The notes: generated by a model not told the origin, from the letters alone. Shown: positions 1 to 7,545, counted from the stretch's first letter. The stretch: DNA of 64,000 nt from Ruminococcaceae bacterium UBA6353 (GCA_002437905.1 DJRT01000014.1:2733-66732); one strand, 5' to 3'. Translations and numbers: made by a program.

Positions 1-1141
1 TAATCAATTCCTTGACATTGCAACCTTCAAAAGCATCACTAGCGATGCTTCTCACGCTGTCCGGGATGGTGATGCTCGTTAGCCCCGTACAACCGGAAAA
101 AGCTTTGTAACTTATGCTTGTTACGCTGTCCGGGATGGTGATGCTCGTTAGCCCCGTACAGCCGGAAAAAACTTCGCCACCTATCCATGTCACGCTGTTC
201 GGGATGCTCACTTTCTCAAGGGTATCTTTGCATACTACTATGGCAGAAGTAACGGTTTTTGACCCATCGGCAATGATCAATTCCTTGATATTGCACCCTC
301 CAAAAGTGTCAGGATGCGCGATTGTCGCGCTGTCCGGAATCGTGATGCTCGTCAAACTCTTGCACTCCCAAAAAGCGTATAAACCTACGTACACGCCGTC
401 TGGGATCGTGATGCTTGTTAGCCCTGTATGGTCGGAAAATGTCCTTTCGGCTATGCACTTTGTTCCTGCTCTAATGATACAATTTCCGCTCAAAGTGTTC
501 TTGGCATTTGTCAGATAGTTGGAAATATACAAAACATCGTTATCCCAATTTGCCGGGTCATTATAGTATCCTGTGGATGTAAAAGCGTGAACCTCTATTC
601 TTGTTATGCTATCGGGGAGCGTGATGTTCGTCAGTCCTGTGCAGCCGTAAAAAGCTTCATAACCTATACTTGTCACGCCGTCCGGGATGGTGATACCGGT
701 CAGGCTACTGCAATTGTAAAAGGTGCAGGAACCTATACTTGTGACATTGGCTGGAATGTTGATACTTGTCAACCCTGTGCAGCCGTAAAAAGCGTCATAA
801 CCTATGCTCGTTACGCTGTCCGGGATGGTAATGTTCGTGAGGCTCTTACAGCCGCCAAAAGCACAATTGCCCACATTGGTTACACCGGATTCAATCACTA
901 CCTTGGTGATATTCGTCGACCACGGAGCAGAAGTGTAGATATAATCATAATTCCAGATCAGATAATCCTCCATCTTCCCGTTTCCGCTGATGGTTAGCAC
1001 GGTGCCCTCCAGCGTCCAGGTGCAATCACCGGTTTTACCGCTGGTTGCAGATTCTGCATTTGCTGCAAAAGAGAACGCGCCAAGCGGAAGCATCGTCAGA
1101 ACGATCAACACAGCCAAAACACCCGAAAACCACTTTTTCAT
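1..1141 (-). CDS. BspA-like leucine-rich-repeat secreted protein (partial, C-terminus outside window)
   Basis: Reading down from an ATG at 1141 the frame stays open to base 1, about 380 codons, and leaves the window. The start MKKWFSGVLAVLIVLTMLPLG followed by AFSFAA is a Sec signal peptide. After it come repeats of about 23 residues of the form LTSITIPDSVTSIG-x-x-AF-x-GC, the treponemal/BspA type (LRR_5). At DNA level two copies near 54-100 and 123-169 are almost identical with a 69 nt period. In this family such proteins are secreted or surface adhesins; the anchor, if any, lies outside the window. The ribosome site AAAAGGGGAG precedes the ATG. Only 54 bp separate it from the 244-residue gene upstream and no terminator is visible there, so the two are probably one operon under the switch at 1961-2229. 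Confidence 0.85.
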   Translation of the reverse strand, partial: MKKWFSGVLAVLIVLTMLPLGAFSFAANAESATSGKTGDCTWTLEGTVLTISGNGKMEDYLIWNYDYIYTSAPWSTNITKVVIESGVTNVGNCAFGGCKSLTNITIPDSVTSIGYDAFYGCTGLTSINIPANVTSIGSCTFYNCSSLTGITIPDGVTSIGYEAFYGCTGLTNITLPDSITRIEVHAFTSTGYYNDPANWDNDVLYISNYLTNAKNTLSGNCIIRAGTKCIAERTFSDHTGLTSITIPDGVYVGLYAFWECKSLTSITIPDSATIAHPDTFGGCNIKELIIADGSKTVTSAIVVCKDTLEKVSIPNSVTWIGGEVFSGCTGLTSITIPDSVTSISYKAFSGCTGLTSITIPDSVRSIASDAFEGCNVKELI

Positions 1142-1195
1142 TTGCAATCTCCCCTTTTGTTCTTTGCTGTTTTTTTAGAAAGTGTCTGATCTCAA

Positions 1196-1930
1196 TTACC
1201 AATTTTTAAAATCATACAGCAGGCCGCATTTGCCGCCATTCAGTTTCACGATCAGCTCCTGCAATAGGATGTACACCTCCGGTTTGTACTTCCCATTCTT
1301 GTCCAGCTTGCTCCATGCAATTCTTTGTACCTTTCCAACGCCGGCTTTTTTCAGCACCTGGCTGTATAATTCTCCAACCGGGTCGCTTGCGGAAAGGTTT
1401 TGACACAGTTGGTCAATGGATTGCAGAATCTTATTATCCAGCGGGCAATCCGCCTGGTCAAACGGATAAGGTTTTAAGATTTCCCTGTCCCCCCACAGGA
1501 CATCCCGGTAGATATATGCACAGCAGTACAGTTTAACCGCCATGTTGAAAAGCTTCTGATAATGCCCAAAGCATAAGGCGCGTGATGAATCGTCTACCAC
1601 CTTGCACCCTGCAAACACCTGCTGCAGTGTTTCCTCCTGTGCCAGCAGATAGTCTGCGTGCTCCTGCGGCGTTTTGAGGCTGGCATATTGATCAAAACAC
1701 TGTCGCAGCCTTTCGTCCCGCACGGCCGTCTCCAGGCTGGTTTTTGAGCCTTCCACATTCTGCGTCACACGCCTAAAGGCGTCATTGCAGGCCAAACGCA
1801 GACAGGACAAAATGACCGTCCCCTCATCCGCTGCTTCCTTGATCCGCGCATACTCTCCAGCGAAGGTTACTCTAAGAAGAAAATTCTGTACCTGTGCCTT
1901 TAATTGTTTTTCGTCAAGCTGTCCGTTCAT
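1196..1930 (-). CDS. Protein of unknown function (244 aa), first gene after the invertible segment
   Basis: I do not recognise a named family with certainty. The protein is cytosolic by appearance: no signal peptide or membrane span, mostly helical, with Cys at several places. Its C-terminal half has the layout FNMAVKLYCCAY, then PFDQADCPLDNKILQSI, then WSKLDKNGKY and a Leu-rich end. This resembles conserved hypothetical proteins I have seen in which an FxNMALKYLY-like helix, a CPID motif and a WSKI-D-x-Y motif occur in that order. The start at 1930 has AAAGGAG and GGGAG upstream. The start codon lies 30 bp from the inner switch repeat, so this is the gene that an inverted promoter would read first, followed by the BspA-like gene. 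Function unknown; an intracellular partner or regulator of the secreted protein is only a guess. Confidence 0.75.
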   Translation of the reverse strand: MNGQLDEKQLKAQVQNFLLRVTFAGEYARIKEAADEGTVILSCLRLACNDAFRRVTQNVEGSKTSLETAVRDERLRQCFDQYASLKTPQEHADYLLAQEETLQQVFAGCKVVDDSSRALCFGHYQKLFNMAVKLYCCAYIYRDVLWGDREILKPYPFDQADCPLDNKILQSIDQLCQNLSASDPVGELYSQVLKKAGVGKVQRIAWSKLDKNGKYKPEVYILLQELIVKLNGGKCGLLYDFKNW

Positions 1931-1960
1931 TTTTCTCCCTTTTCTCCTTTCTCATTTACA

Positions 1961-1980
1961 ACATAATCGACATTATGTTG
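1961..1980 (+). repeat. Left 20 bp inverted repeat of the invertible segment
   Basis: The 20 bases here are the exact reverse complement of 2210-2229. The repeat is itself a near-palindrome: arms TACAACATAAT (1957-1967) and ATTATGTTGTA (1972-1982) around the asymmetric 4-base core CGAC. A dyad with a short asymmetric core is what a tyrosine recombinase uses as a crossover site. The core is inverted (GTCG) in the partner, which fits inversion rather than deletion. Confidence 0.85.
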
Positions 1981-2209
1981 TAGTTGCTGCATACATAGCC
2001 ATAAGCTACAGCAATAAGAACAGTCTGCTGGAGTTTTCGGCGCCCAGAAACAGGCTCTCCTGGCAAAGGTTGCAAGCGATACGCGGGAGGGCCTTCTTTG
2101 GGTTGTTCAATTTTGGCAAATTTCCGTTGAAACACTTTACTTTTGATCGGCTGTATGGTAAAATGTGGATGATTACGGGCAGATAGTAGTGCGGATTTGC
2201 CCGATAGTG
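1981..2209 (+). other. Putative invertible promoter segment (phase-variation switch), OFF orientation as drawn
   Basis: A 229 bp non-coding segment bounded by perfect 20 bp inverted repeats, with a tyrosine recombinase gene ending 27 bp beyond the right repeat. It holds one good promoter (2136-2164), which points right, into the 3' end of the recombinase gene and away from the 244-residue gene. Inverted, the same promoter would fire left across the repeat into the gene starting at 1930 and on into the BspA-like gene. I saw no comparable leftward promoter in the segment. Seen: repeats, core inversion, promoter. Inferred: that inversion happens and switches the operon. Confidence 0.75.
2136..2164 (+). 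promoter_or_regulatory. Promoter inside the invertible segment
   Basis: TTTACT at 2136-2141, a 17 bp spacer, and TAAAAT at 2159-2164. The -10 matches the sigma-A consensus at five of six bases and the -35 at four. The predicted start is near 2171, reading right. In the present orientation it drives only antisense RNA to the recombinase 3' end. Confidence 0.6.
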
Positions 2210-2229
2210 CAACATAATGTCGATTATGT
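2210..2229 (-). repeat. Right 20 bp inverted repeat of the invertible segment
   Basis: Exact reverse complement of 1961-1980, including the inverted core GTCG. Outside this block the two flanks differ at once (1960 against 2230), which sets the recombination unit at 20 bp. Confidence 0.85.
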
Positions 2230-2255
2230 ACTTGCCGCCGGTTTCAGTGGCTTTT

Positions 2256-3098
2256 TTATAGAATCAACAGCATGTTTTCCATCCGTCGGCGGTGTTCTGT
2301 GCCGGTGGAGATGATATAAATTCTTGTGGTGTTGATGCTGCTGTGACCAAGAATATCCGCCAGCTTGGCAATGTCCTTTTCGAGACGATAGAATACCCGG
2401 GCAAACAGGTGGCGCAGGTTATGGGGAAACACCTTCTGCGGGTTGACATTCGCCTCGGCGCACAGGGCTTTCATTTCCCGCCAGATGTTGGTGCGGCTTA
2501 TCGGTTTGCCCGTGCGAGTCACAAAAATCATACCGCTTTTAATATTTTGCTCTGCTGCATAGCGGAGCAATTTTTGTTTCAGTTCCTTTACGATAAAGAC
2601 CGACCGGGTTTTCGCCTTGCAGTTCACCACCGTCTCGCCGTGTTTTACCGCCTCCACGGTGATATATTGCAGCTCGCTGACCCGGATACCGGTGCCGCAG
2701 ATGGTTTGCAAAATCAGGTTGAGTCGCTCATTGTGTTTGCGTTCCGCCGCTCTGCAAAGCCGTGTGTATTCCGCCTTGGTCAATTCTTTTTCCTCAGGGC
2801 AGAACACCTGCTGTTGCAGTTTCAAGGATTTCACCCGCAAATCGTGCCAACCGAAAAAGCTGAATAAGCTGTTGATGCTGGCCAGCATGGAATTGACGCT
2901 CCGCACGGCGTAGGTTTCCTGCAGGCATTTCTTGTATGCGATCACGGTTTCTTTCGTGACCGCGCCACCTTTCGCATACACCGCAAACGCTTTCACATCG
3001 CGGACATACTTCTCAACTGTTGTCGTGCTCCTTTCCTCCAAGATAAGATATTCCTGAAATTCGGCGATTGCTTCTGCCGTGATCGTTCTTCCTTTCAT
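2256..3098 (-). CDS. Tyrosine recombinase/integrase (280 aa), likely the invertase of the adjacent switch
   Basis: Site-specific DNA recombinase of the XerC/D size class. The N-terminal 100 residues are the helical SAM-like core-binding domain. The catalytic domain shows Arg139 in GTGIRVSEL, the HxxR box at His226-Arg229 (HNLRH), GH at 251-252, and the nucleophile Tyr261 nine residues after His252. All key residues except the less conserved Lys are readily placed, so the enzyme looks active. The ATG at 3098 has GGAGG upstream. Its 3' end is 27 bp from the right inverted repeat. Standalone recombinases of this size next to inverted repeats commonly act as DNA invertases for phase variation in Clostridia and Bacteroidota. 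The alternative, an integrase of a mobile element, is less likely because no other mobility genes are seen. Confidence 0.9.
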   Translation of the reverse strand: MKGRTITAEAIAEFQEYLILEERSTTTVEKYVRDVKAFAVYAKGGAVTKETVIAYKKCLQETYAVRSVNSMLASINSLFSFFGWHDLRVKSLKLQQQVFCPEEKELTKAEYTRLCRAAERKHNERLNLILQTICGTGIRVSELQYITVEAVKHGETVVNCKAKTRSVFIVKELKQKLLRYAAEQNIKSGMIFVTRTGKPISRTNIWREMKALCAEANVNPQKVFPHNLRHLFARVFYRLEKDIAKLADILGHSSINTTRIYIISTGTEHRRRMENMLLIL

Positions 3099-3485
3099 CC
3101 TGATTTACCTCCGAGTATTTTTTACTATTTTACCCGAAAGGCAGGAAAACAAAATCGTTGCCGCCCAAAGGTTCTATTATGTCACATTTCAAAAATGCCA
3201 TTGATATGGGAAGAGGGGCGCTTTGCGGCTGTCATAAGCTGGAAAATATAATTCAAATTTATAACCACACGGACAAATTTGCTATTGACGATCAGAAATT
3301 TATCTTGTGTCGGCAGGATAGTAGATTTCCGTTTTATTATTCCAAACAGCAACGCCTGCCCAAGAAGCGAATAATTAAATTTTGCGCCGCTGTAAACAAA
3401 GAAAAAGGAATTTTCAGTCCACATTTGCTTATGTGGTCGTAAAAATGCGGCTTTTTCAAAAGTGGCGGTAAAACACCTAAATAAG
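3099..3485. other. Gene-poor AT-rich stretch between recombinase and tRNA-Pro terminator
   Basis: About 390 bp of markedly lower GC than the genes to the right. On the minus strand TAAAAT near 3135, upstream of the recombinase ribosome site, could be its -10 box, but no convincing -35 was found. A 94-codon plus-strand frame (3158-3442) has no clear ribosome site or recognisable motif. I see no repeat matching the inversion repeats here. Confidence 0.4.
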
Positions 3486-3529
3486 CATAAAAAATGACCG
3501 AAAGTGGAGAATAAACTCCGCTTTCGGTC
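3486..3529 (-). terminator. Intrinsic terminator of the tRNA-Pro gene
   Basis: Stem arms GACCGAAAG/CTTTCGGTC with GGAG/CTCC inside (3496-3529, loop AATAAA), followed on the minus strand by a T run (3494-3489). It lies just downstream of the tRNA 3' end, so the tRNA unit looks intact and self-contained. Confidence 0.8.
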
Positions 3530-3536
3530 GAAATTT

Positions 3537-3612
3537 TGGTCCGAGTGACAGGGATCGAACCTGCGGCCTGATGGTCCCAAACCACCCGCGCTCCCAGCTG
3601 CGCTACACCCGG
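3537..3612 (-). tRNA. tRNA-Pro (anticodon TGG), CCA end encoded
   Basis: On the minus strand the 5' acceptor arm CCGGGTG (3612-3606) pairs with CACTCGG (3547-3541) through six Watson-Crick pairs and one G-T. The anticodon loop contains TTTGGGA with anticodon TGG, and the T-arm has GGTTCGATCCC. CCA is encoded at 3537-3539. It reads proline codons CCN. Upstream lies a broken copy of its own 5' half (3765-3805), and the likely promoter is at 3817-3846. Confidence 0.95.
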
Positions 3613-3764
3613 ATTTATTTCGTTTTTTGCGTTTGGTATCTGTGGGATGGTGCGTTGGGCGTTGCTGTTTTTGGCGGTTTTTCCGGAGATCCCACGATCC
3701 GAAAATCCACCGTGTTGCAAGGGGGCGGAGGCTTCAGAAAAAAGTCCTGAAAGCCGCTGGCCGC

Positions 3765-3805
3765 GCTCCCAAACCATCCGCGCGCCCAGCTGTGCCGCAT
3801 CCCGA
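3765..3805 (-). pseudogene. Degenerate tRNA-Pro 5' half (remnant)
   Basis: About 40 bases match the 5' half of the neighbouring tRNA-Pro, from the acceptor strand through the D-arm (CAGCTGGG) to the anticodon region (GGTTTGGGA), with one inserted base and several changes. The T-arm and 3' acceptor strand are missing. It lies immediately downstream of the promoter at 3817-3846, so it should be transcribed as the head of the real tRNA precursor. A tandem duplication followed by decay explains it; an old attachment-site scar is the alternative. Confidence 0.6.
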
Positions 3806-3816
3806 TTGCGGCTATC

Positions 3817-3846
3817 AGTATACACCAGGCGCAGGGTGCTTGTCAA
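3817..3846 (-). promoter_or_regulatory. Sigma-A promoter for the tRNA-Pro transcript
   Basis: Minus strand TTGACA (3846-3841), 18 bp spacer, TATACT (3822-3817). Near-consensus. The predicted start, near 3810, falls at the edge of the tRNA remnant, about 200 nt ahead of the intact tRNA. Confidence 0.7.
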
Positions 3847-4551
3847 CTATTTCTCCGGGCTGTTTTCGGCCGGGAGGATTGTCTGCACCGTCAGCACGCC
3901 GTCCGCCACGGTAAAGTGCACCTCGTAGCCGCCATAGGCCATGCCGTACACCCGCGTGGGATCGCTTTGGTAGGTGGGGCGGGGGTCATGCGCCAGTACC
4001 GCCGGCAGCGCGCGGCGGATGGTCGGCGGCAGCGGTTCCAGCAGCGCCGGGGGGCAATCCACCCGCACGGTGCGCTCCGACAGCCCGTTGAGAAAGCCCA
4101 CACTGGCCTGCGGATGGCTGTCAGTGTAGGGCAGATAGGGCTTGATGTCCAGGATCGGCGTGCCGTCCATCAGGTCGGCACCGGATACCCGGATCACCGG
4201 CCCCTGCGGGGTATCCGGGTCGATCCCCTCCAGACGGACAGAGGACAGGCCGATGGGGTTCGGCCGGTAGGGAGAGCGGGTGGCAAACACGCCCATGCGG
4301 GTGTTCCCGCCCAGCCGCGGCGGCCGCACGGTCGGCGACCAGCCGGTCTGCCGCACCTCGGAAAAGTGCCACAGCAGCCACAGGTGCGAGAAGCCCTCCA
4401 GCCCCCGCAGTGCATCCGCATTGCGGTAGGGGGGCGTAAACACGATCGTAGCCTGCACCTCCGGCACCAGCCCGCTTTGCCGCGGCACGCCGAATTTGGT
4501 CGTAAAATCCGTCCGGATGTGGGCTATCACCTGTACTGTCAGTGCGTCCAT
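3847..4551 (-). CDS. trmO: tRNA (N6-threonylcarbamoyladenosine(37)-N6)-methyltransferase TrmO
   Basis: TrmO (older names TsaA, YaeB, VirR) uses S-adenosylmethionine to N6-methylate t6A at position 37 of ANN-reading tRNAs. Seen: VIAHIRTDF near the N-terminus, FSHLWLLWHFSE, then PPRLGGNTRMGVFATRS-PYRPNPIGLS, the family signature, and ILDIKPYLPYTDS. The frame is open upstream, but the start at 4551 (MDALTVQVIAH) has AGGAGG seven bases before it and matches the usual N-terminus, giving 234 residues. It stands alone, with the tRNA-Pro promoter overlapping the end of the gene. Confidence 0.92.
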   Translation of the reverse strand: MDALTVQVIAHIRTDFTTKFGVPRQSGLVPEVQATIVFTPPYRNADALRGLEGFSHLWLLWHFSEVRQTGWSPTVRPPRLGGNTRMGVFATRSPYRPNPIGLSSVRLEGIDPDTPQGPVIRVSGADLMDGTPILDIKPYLPYTDSHPQASVGFLNGLSERTVRVDCPPALLEPLPPTIRRALPAVLAHDPRPTYQSDPTRVYGMAYGGYEVHFTVADGVLTVQTILPAENSPEK

Positions 4552-4674
4552 CTGCCTGCCTCCTGCTGCTTGCCGGCCGTGGCGCACTATCCGTGCCACG
4601 GCCGGATCCTGTATTCTATTGTACCGTGTTTTTCTTTTTCCTGCAAGTGGTAAAATGCCCATATCCGCGGCGGC

Positions 4675-5460
4675 TTACGGCTCACCCTTTAACCGGCGGA
4701 GCTGCTGGTGGAAGAACTCCGGATAGGCGGAAAACCGTGGGTTGCGGAGAACGGAAAGCAGCTGAAGCGCTGTTTCTGTTTCGGCTATGGCGGCCTCCTT
4801 TTGGCCGGTTTCTTCGTTATATTCCGCAATCTTCTCCATCATCTGCAGCAGGTTTTCAAACGAGATCCATTTCTGCTTCTCGGCAGCCCGGAATTTTGCT
4901 TCACCGGATAAAAGAAACGCCATTTCGGTCAGCTTGGTGAAATAGAGCTCCGGAATTTGCGCAATCGCCGCCTCTGCGCTGGGCAGATCGTCCTTAGCCT
5001 TGTAGGCATAGGCCAAAAACCGGAGAGCGTCATAGCGGACAGCGCTCTGCTTCGTCTTTTCCAGTAATTTGGTCGCGATGGCGATCGTTTCGTCCGGCTT
5101 TTCCGTGTAATTCAAGGTATAAAGTAAGTTGTTCAGCAGGACATCGTTTTCAGGGTATTCCCGCAGCCCCTCCTCCAAAATGCGTCGGCTTTCGGCGGGG
5201 TCGGTCTCGCGGTATTGGTATGCCCGGCGGGCGATTTCCTCAACGGCACGGTCGATCCTTTCCAGGCTGAAGTCAAACAGCTCATCCATGGATACATTAA
5301 AGTATCCGGCCAGCACCGGGGCGAGGGCAATGTCAGGAAGGGTGATGCCGTTTTCCCACTTACTGACCGCCTGAAAGGTAACGCCGATGTTTTCCGCCAG
5401 CTGTTCCTGCGTGATCCCGCGCTGCTTGCGCAGCCTGCGGATGGTATTTCCGATATGCAT
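4675..5460 (-). CDS. XRE-family transcriptional regulator with helical repeat C-terminal region
   Basis: DNA-binding regulator of 261 residues. Residues 2-60 form a Cro/CI helix-turn-helix: IGNTIRRLRKQRGITQEQLA then VTFQAVSKWENGITLPD. The rest is alpha-helical with spaced Ala/Tyr/Leu patterns like tetratricopeptide repeats (EEIARRAYQYRETDPAESRRI and similar), as in many Firmicute regulators that sense peptides or monitor stress. The ATG at 5460 has AAGGAGG six bases upstream; an upstream extension of the frame has no ribosome site. A promoter lies at 5518-5546. The target is unknown; it is followed by nothing on the same strand before trmO. Confidence 0.85.
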   Translation of the reverse strand: MHIGNTIRRLRKQRGITQEQLAENIGVTFQAVSKWENGITLPDIALAPVLAGYFNVSMDELFDFSLERIDRAVEEIARRAYQYRETDPAESRRILEEGLREYPENDVLLNNLLYTLNYTEKPDETIAIATKLLEKTKQSAVRYDALRFLAYAYKAKDDLPSAEAAIAQIPELYFTKLTEMAFLLSGEAKFRAAEKQKWISFENLLQMMEKIAEYNEETGQKEAAIAETETALQLLSVLRNPRFSAYPEFFHQQLRRLKGEP

Positions 5461-5517
5461 ACTTTGCCTCCTTACGATGGTGATTTGCGCGCAATGCTTT
5501 GTCTGAGCTCTGAGCAA

Positions 5518-5546
5518 AGTATACTATACAACCATAGCCTTGGCAA
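5518..5546 (-). promoter_or_regulatory. Promoter of the XRE regulator
   Basis: Minus strand TTGCCA (5546-5541), 17 bp spacer, TATACT (5523-5518), about 58 bp before the start codon at 5460. Confidence 0.65.
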
Positions 5547-5622
5547 TAACGGCGTAGGGGACATTTTTCAACCGGAGGTTGAAACCACATCCCGGCTTTC
5601 GGCGCCGCTGCAGCGCACAGGC

Positions 5623-7443
5623 TTACAGGGCTGCCGGAAACCATACCCGCATGTCGCTCTCGCCCCGGTTGGCAAAGGCATTGTACGGGATCAGCCGCAG
5701 GGAACCCCTTTCCCGTGCCGGCACGGCGGCGGTGTACGGTTCGCTGTCGGCCAGCCGGTAGGCCTCGATCTCCAGTGCCGGCAGCCCGCCGAAGTACTCG
5801 GCGGGCTCCTTCCAGCCAAAGCTGGGAGCAACCGAAAAACGGTGCAGTCCGCCGCCGTTATCCACCTCTTCGGCGCAGTATACGACCGGCCCGCGCTGGA
5901 TGCACAGCCGGTAGGCGTCCCGCGCCACGCGGCTGTCCGCAAATACTGCGCGGGGAGTCAGATCCAGCGCCAGCTCGATCGGTGAGCCGTCGTTTCGGAT
6001 ATAGGCATAGCCGTTTTTCTGCGTATACGGGTGGTTCAGCCGGAAGTCTGTGCACCACGCCGGGATGCGCAGTGCCACCGTGCCGGCACCGGTGGCGGTG
6101 ATCCGGATCTGCCCGCTGCGGGGATAAGTTGTCTCCACCGTGGCGTGCAGCGTGCCATCCTGTAGGGTGGCGGCTGCGTATTGATGCACATACAGCACAT
6201 CCCCCTCCCGCCCGAACAGACAGCCGCCAACCGAAGCCAGCAGCCGGTTCAGATTGGGTGGGCAGCAGGAGCATGAGAAGATCTCCGGGCGCTGGGTGAG
6301 GGGAAAGTGCGGCGCGCCGAAGGGGTTTTGAAAATGCTCGTTGCGGTTGATCTCCAGAGCATTGACATAGAAAAAGCGGCGGCCGTCCAGTGAAAGGCCG
6401 GAAAGCACCCCGTTGTACAGTGCGCGTTCCATGGTGTCGGCATAGCGGCCATCCGGTTCATTTTCCAGCATGGCGCGGCAGAACAGCACCAGCGCGATGG
6501 CCGCGCAGGTTTCGGCGTAGGCGGTATCGTTCGGCAGGTCGTAGGGGTTGGTGAAAGCCTCGCCGATGTGGGTGGAGCCTACTCCGCCGGTGACATACAT
6601 CTTGCGGCGGGTGATATCGGTATACAGCGTGCGGCAGGTTTCCAGCAGGGCTGTGTCGTCGGTTTCCTTGGCCAGCATGGCCATGCCGGTGTACAGATAC
6701 AGGGCGCGCACCGCGTGTCCCACCGCCTCCGTCTGCTCCCGTACCGGCCGGTGGCTCTGGTTGTGGGTGGAGTGGTCGGGGTCATAAAATGCTGGGCGGA
6801 AGCGCGGATCACAGCTGTCCGCGGCTGTGCCGCGGATATGGATAAAGTACTCGGCCAGTTCCCGGTATTGTGGCTCACCGGTGTGGCGGTACAGGCGCAG
6901 CAGCGCCAGCTCAATCTCCTCATGCCCCGGGGAGGAAAAGCCGGCGCTTTTCTCCTCCATGAATACCCGGCGGATATAGGCGACATACTGTTTCATACAG
7001 GAAAGCAGCACCGGCTTGCCAATGGCGTCGCAGGCAATGGCGGCCTCGATCAGATGGCCCGCGCAGTACAGTTCGTGGTTATCCCGGTTCCGGAACCGTT
7101 CGGCCGGCGCCAGCGCGGTGAAGTAGGTATTGAAATACCCGTCTGGCTCCTGGTGGCAGCGGATCTTTTCAATCAGAGCGTCCAGCTGTGCTTCCAGCTC
7201 CGTATCCGGGTGCTGCGCCAGGCTGTAGGCAGCTCCTTCCATCCATTTGGCCACATCGCTGTCCCAGAAGATGTGCGGGCGGTTCTCCTCGCCCTCACGC
7301 CAATTCATGTCAAAGGCGCGGAGGCGCCCGGTGCGGGCAAACTGTTCATATACGGCGCGGATCGTGATTTTCCGATTCAGCTCCGCCTTTTCCAGCCAGA
7401 AGCCGCTGTGCAGGTGTACCCGGCTGTGGTCAATGCTGTTCAT
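5623..7443 (-). CDS. Glycoside hydrolase family 127, beta-L-arabinofuranosidase-like
   Basis: 606 residues. GH127 enzymes (type member HypBA1 of Bifidobacterium longum) release terminal beta-L-arabinofuranose with a Zn-bound cysteine as nucleophile. Seen: N-terminal GFWLEKAELNRKITI, an (alpha/alpha)6 barrel with SDVAKWMEGAAY, NHELYCAGHLIEAA, VREQTEAVGHAVRA and MYVTGGVGS. The Glu and first Cys of the metal site are in AYAETC (about residues 311-313), and the Cys pair is in CSCCPPN (about 392-393). A C-terminal beta domain follows. No signal peptide, so it acts inside the cell on imported oligosaccharides. The ATG at 7443 has GGGAGG upstream. It is divergent from the AraC regulator at 7546, which probably controls it. 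Confidence 0.92.
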   Translation of the reverse strand: MNSIDHSRVHLHSGFWLEKAELNRKITIRAVYEQFARTGRLRAFDMNWREGEENRPHIFWDSDVAKWMEGAAYSLAQHPDTELEAQLDALIEKIRCHQEPDGYFNTYFTALAPAERFRNRDNHELYCAGHLIEAAIACDAIGKPVLLSCMKQYVAYIRRVFMEEKSAGFSSPGHEEIELALLRLYRHTGEPQYRELAEYFIHIRGTAADSCDPRFRPAFYDPDHSTHNQSHRPVREQTEAVGHAVRALYLYTGMAMLAKETDDTALLETCRTLYTDITRRKMYVTGGVGSTHIGEAFTNPYDLPNDTAYAETCAAIALVLFCRAMLENEPDGRYADTMERALYNGVLSGLSLDGRRFFYVNALEINRNEHFQNPFGAPHFPLTQRPEIFSCSCCPPNLNRLLASVGGCLFGREGDVLYVHQYAAATLQDGTLHATVETTYPRSGQIRITATGAGTVALRIPAWCTDFRLNHPYTQKNGYAYIRNDGSPIELALDLTPRAVFADSRVARDAYRLCIQRGPVVYCAEEVDNGGGLHRFSVAPSFGWKEPAEYFGGLPALEIEAYRLADSEPYTAAVPARERGSLRLIPYNAFANRGESDMRVWFPAAL

Positions 7444-7545
7444 GCTTCATTCCTCCCGAAAATGCTTGACGCTGCGGTGATTTCAGTATACAATGGCTGT
7501 GGCAGGGATACAATGCCGAAAAAGCGATAAGAGGTAAGAAAAAGC
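7444..7545. promoter_or_regulatory. Divergent promoter region between GH127 and the AraC regulator
   Basis: 102 bp shared by two divergent genes. GTATACAATGG near 7485-7495 gives a possible TATACA -10 box reading right. No clear operator dyad was seen. The arrangement suggests the AraC protein acts here. Confidence 0.4.

Noticed and set aside
52..170. Tandem repeats resembling a CRISPR-like or satellite array
   Set aside because: The 69 bp period is a multiple of three and encodes the LRR unit in an open frame; there are no spacers of uniform size.
3158..3442. 94-residue plus-strand gene in the AT-rich gap
   Set aside because: No clear ribosome site, no recognisable motif, and overlap with a region best explained as non-coding.
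2256..3612. Integrative element inserted at tRNA-Pro (integrase beside a tRNA)
   Set aside because: The tRNA is intact with its own terminator, no direct repeat of its 3' end was seen, and no other mobility genes are present. The recombinase sits beside a perfect inverted-repeat pair, which is a better explanation.
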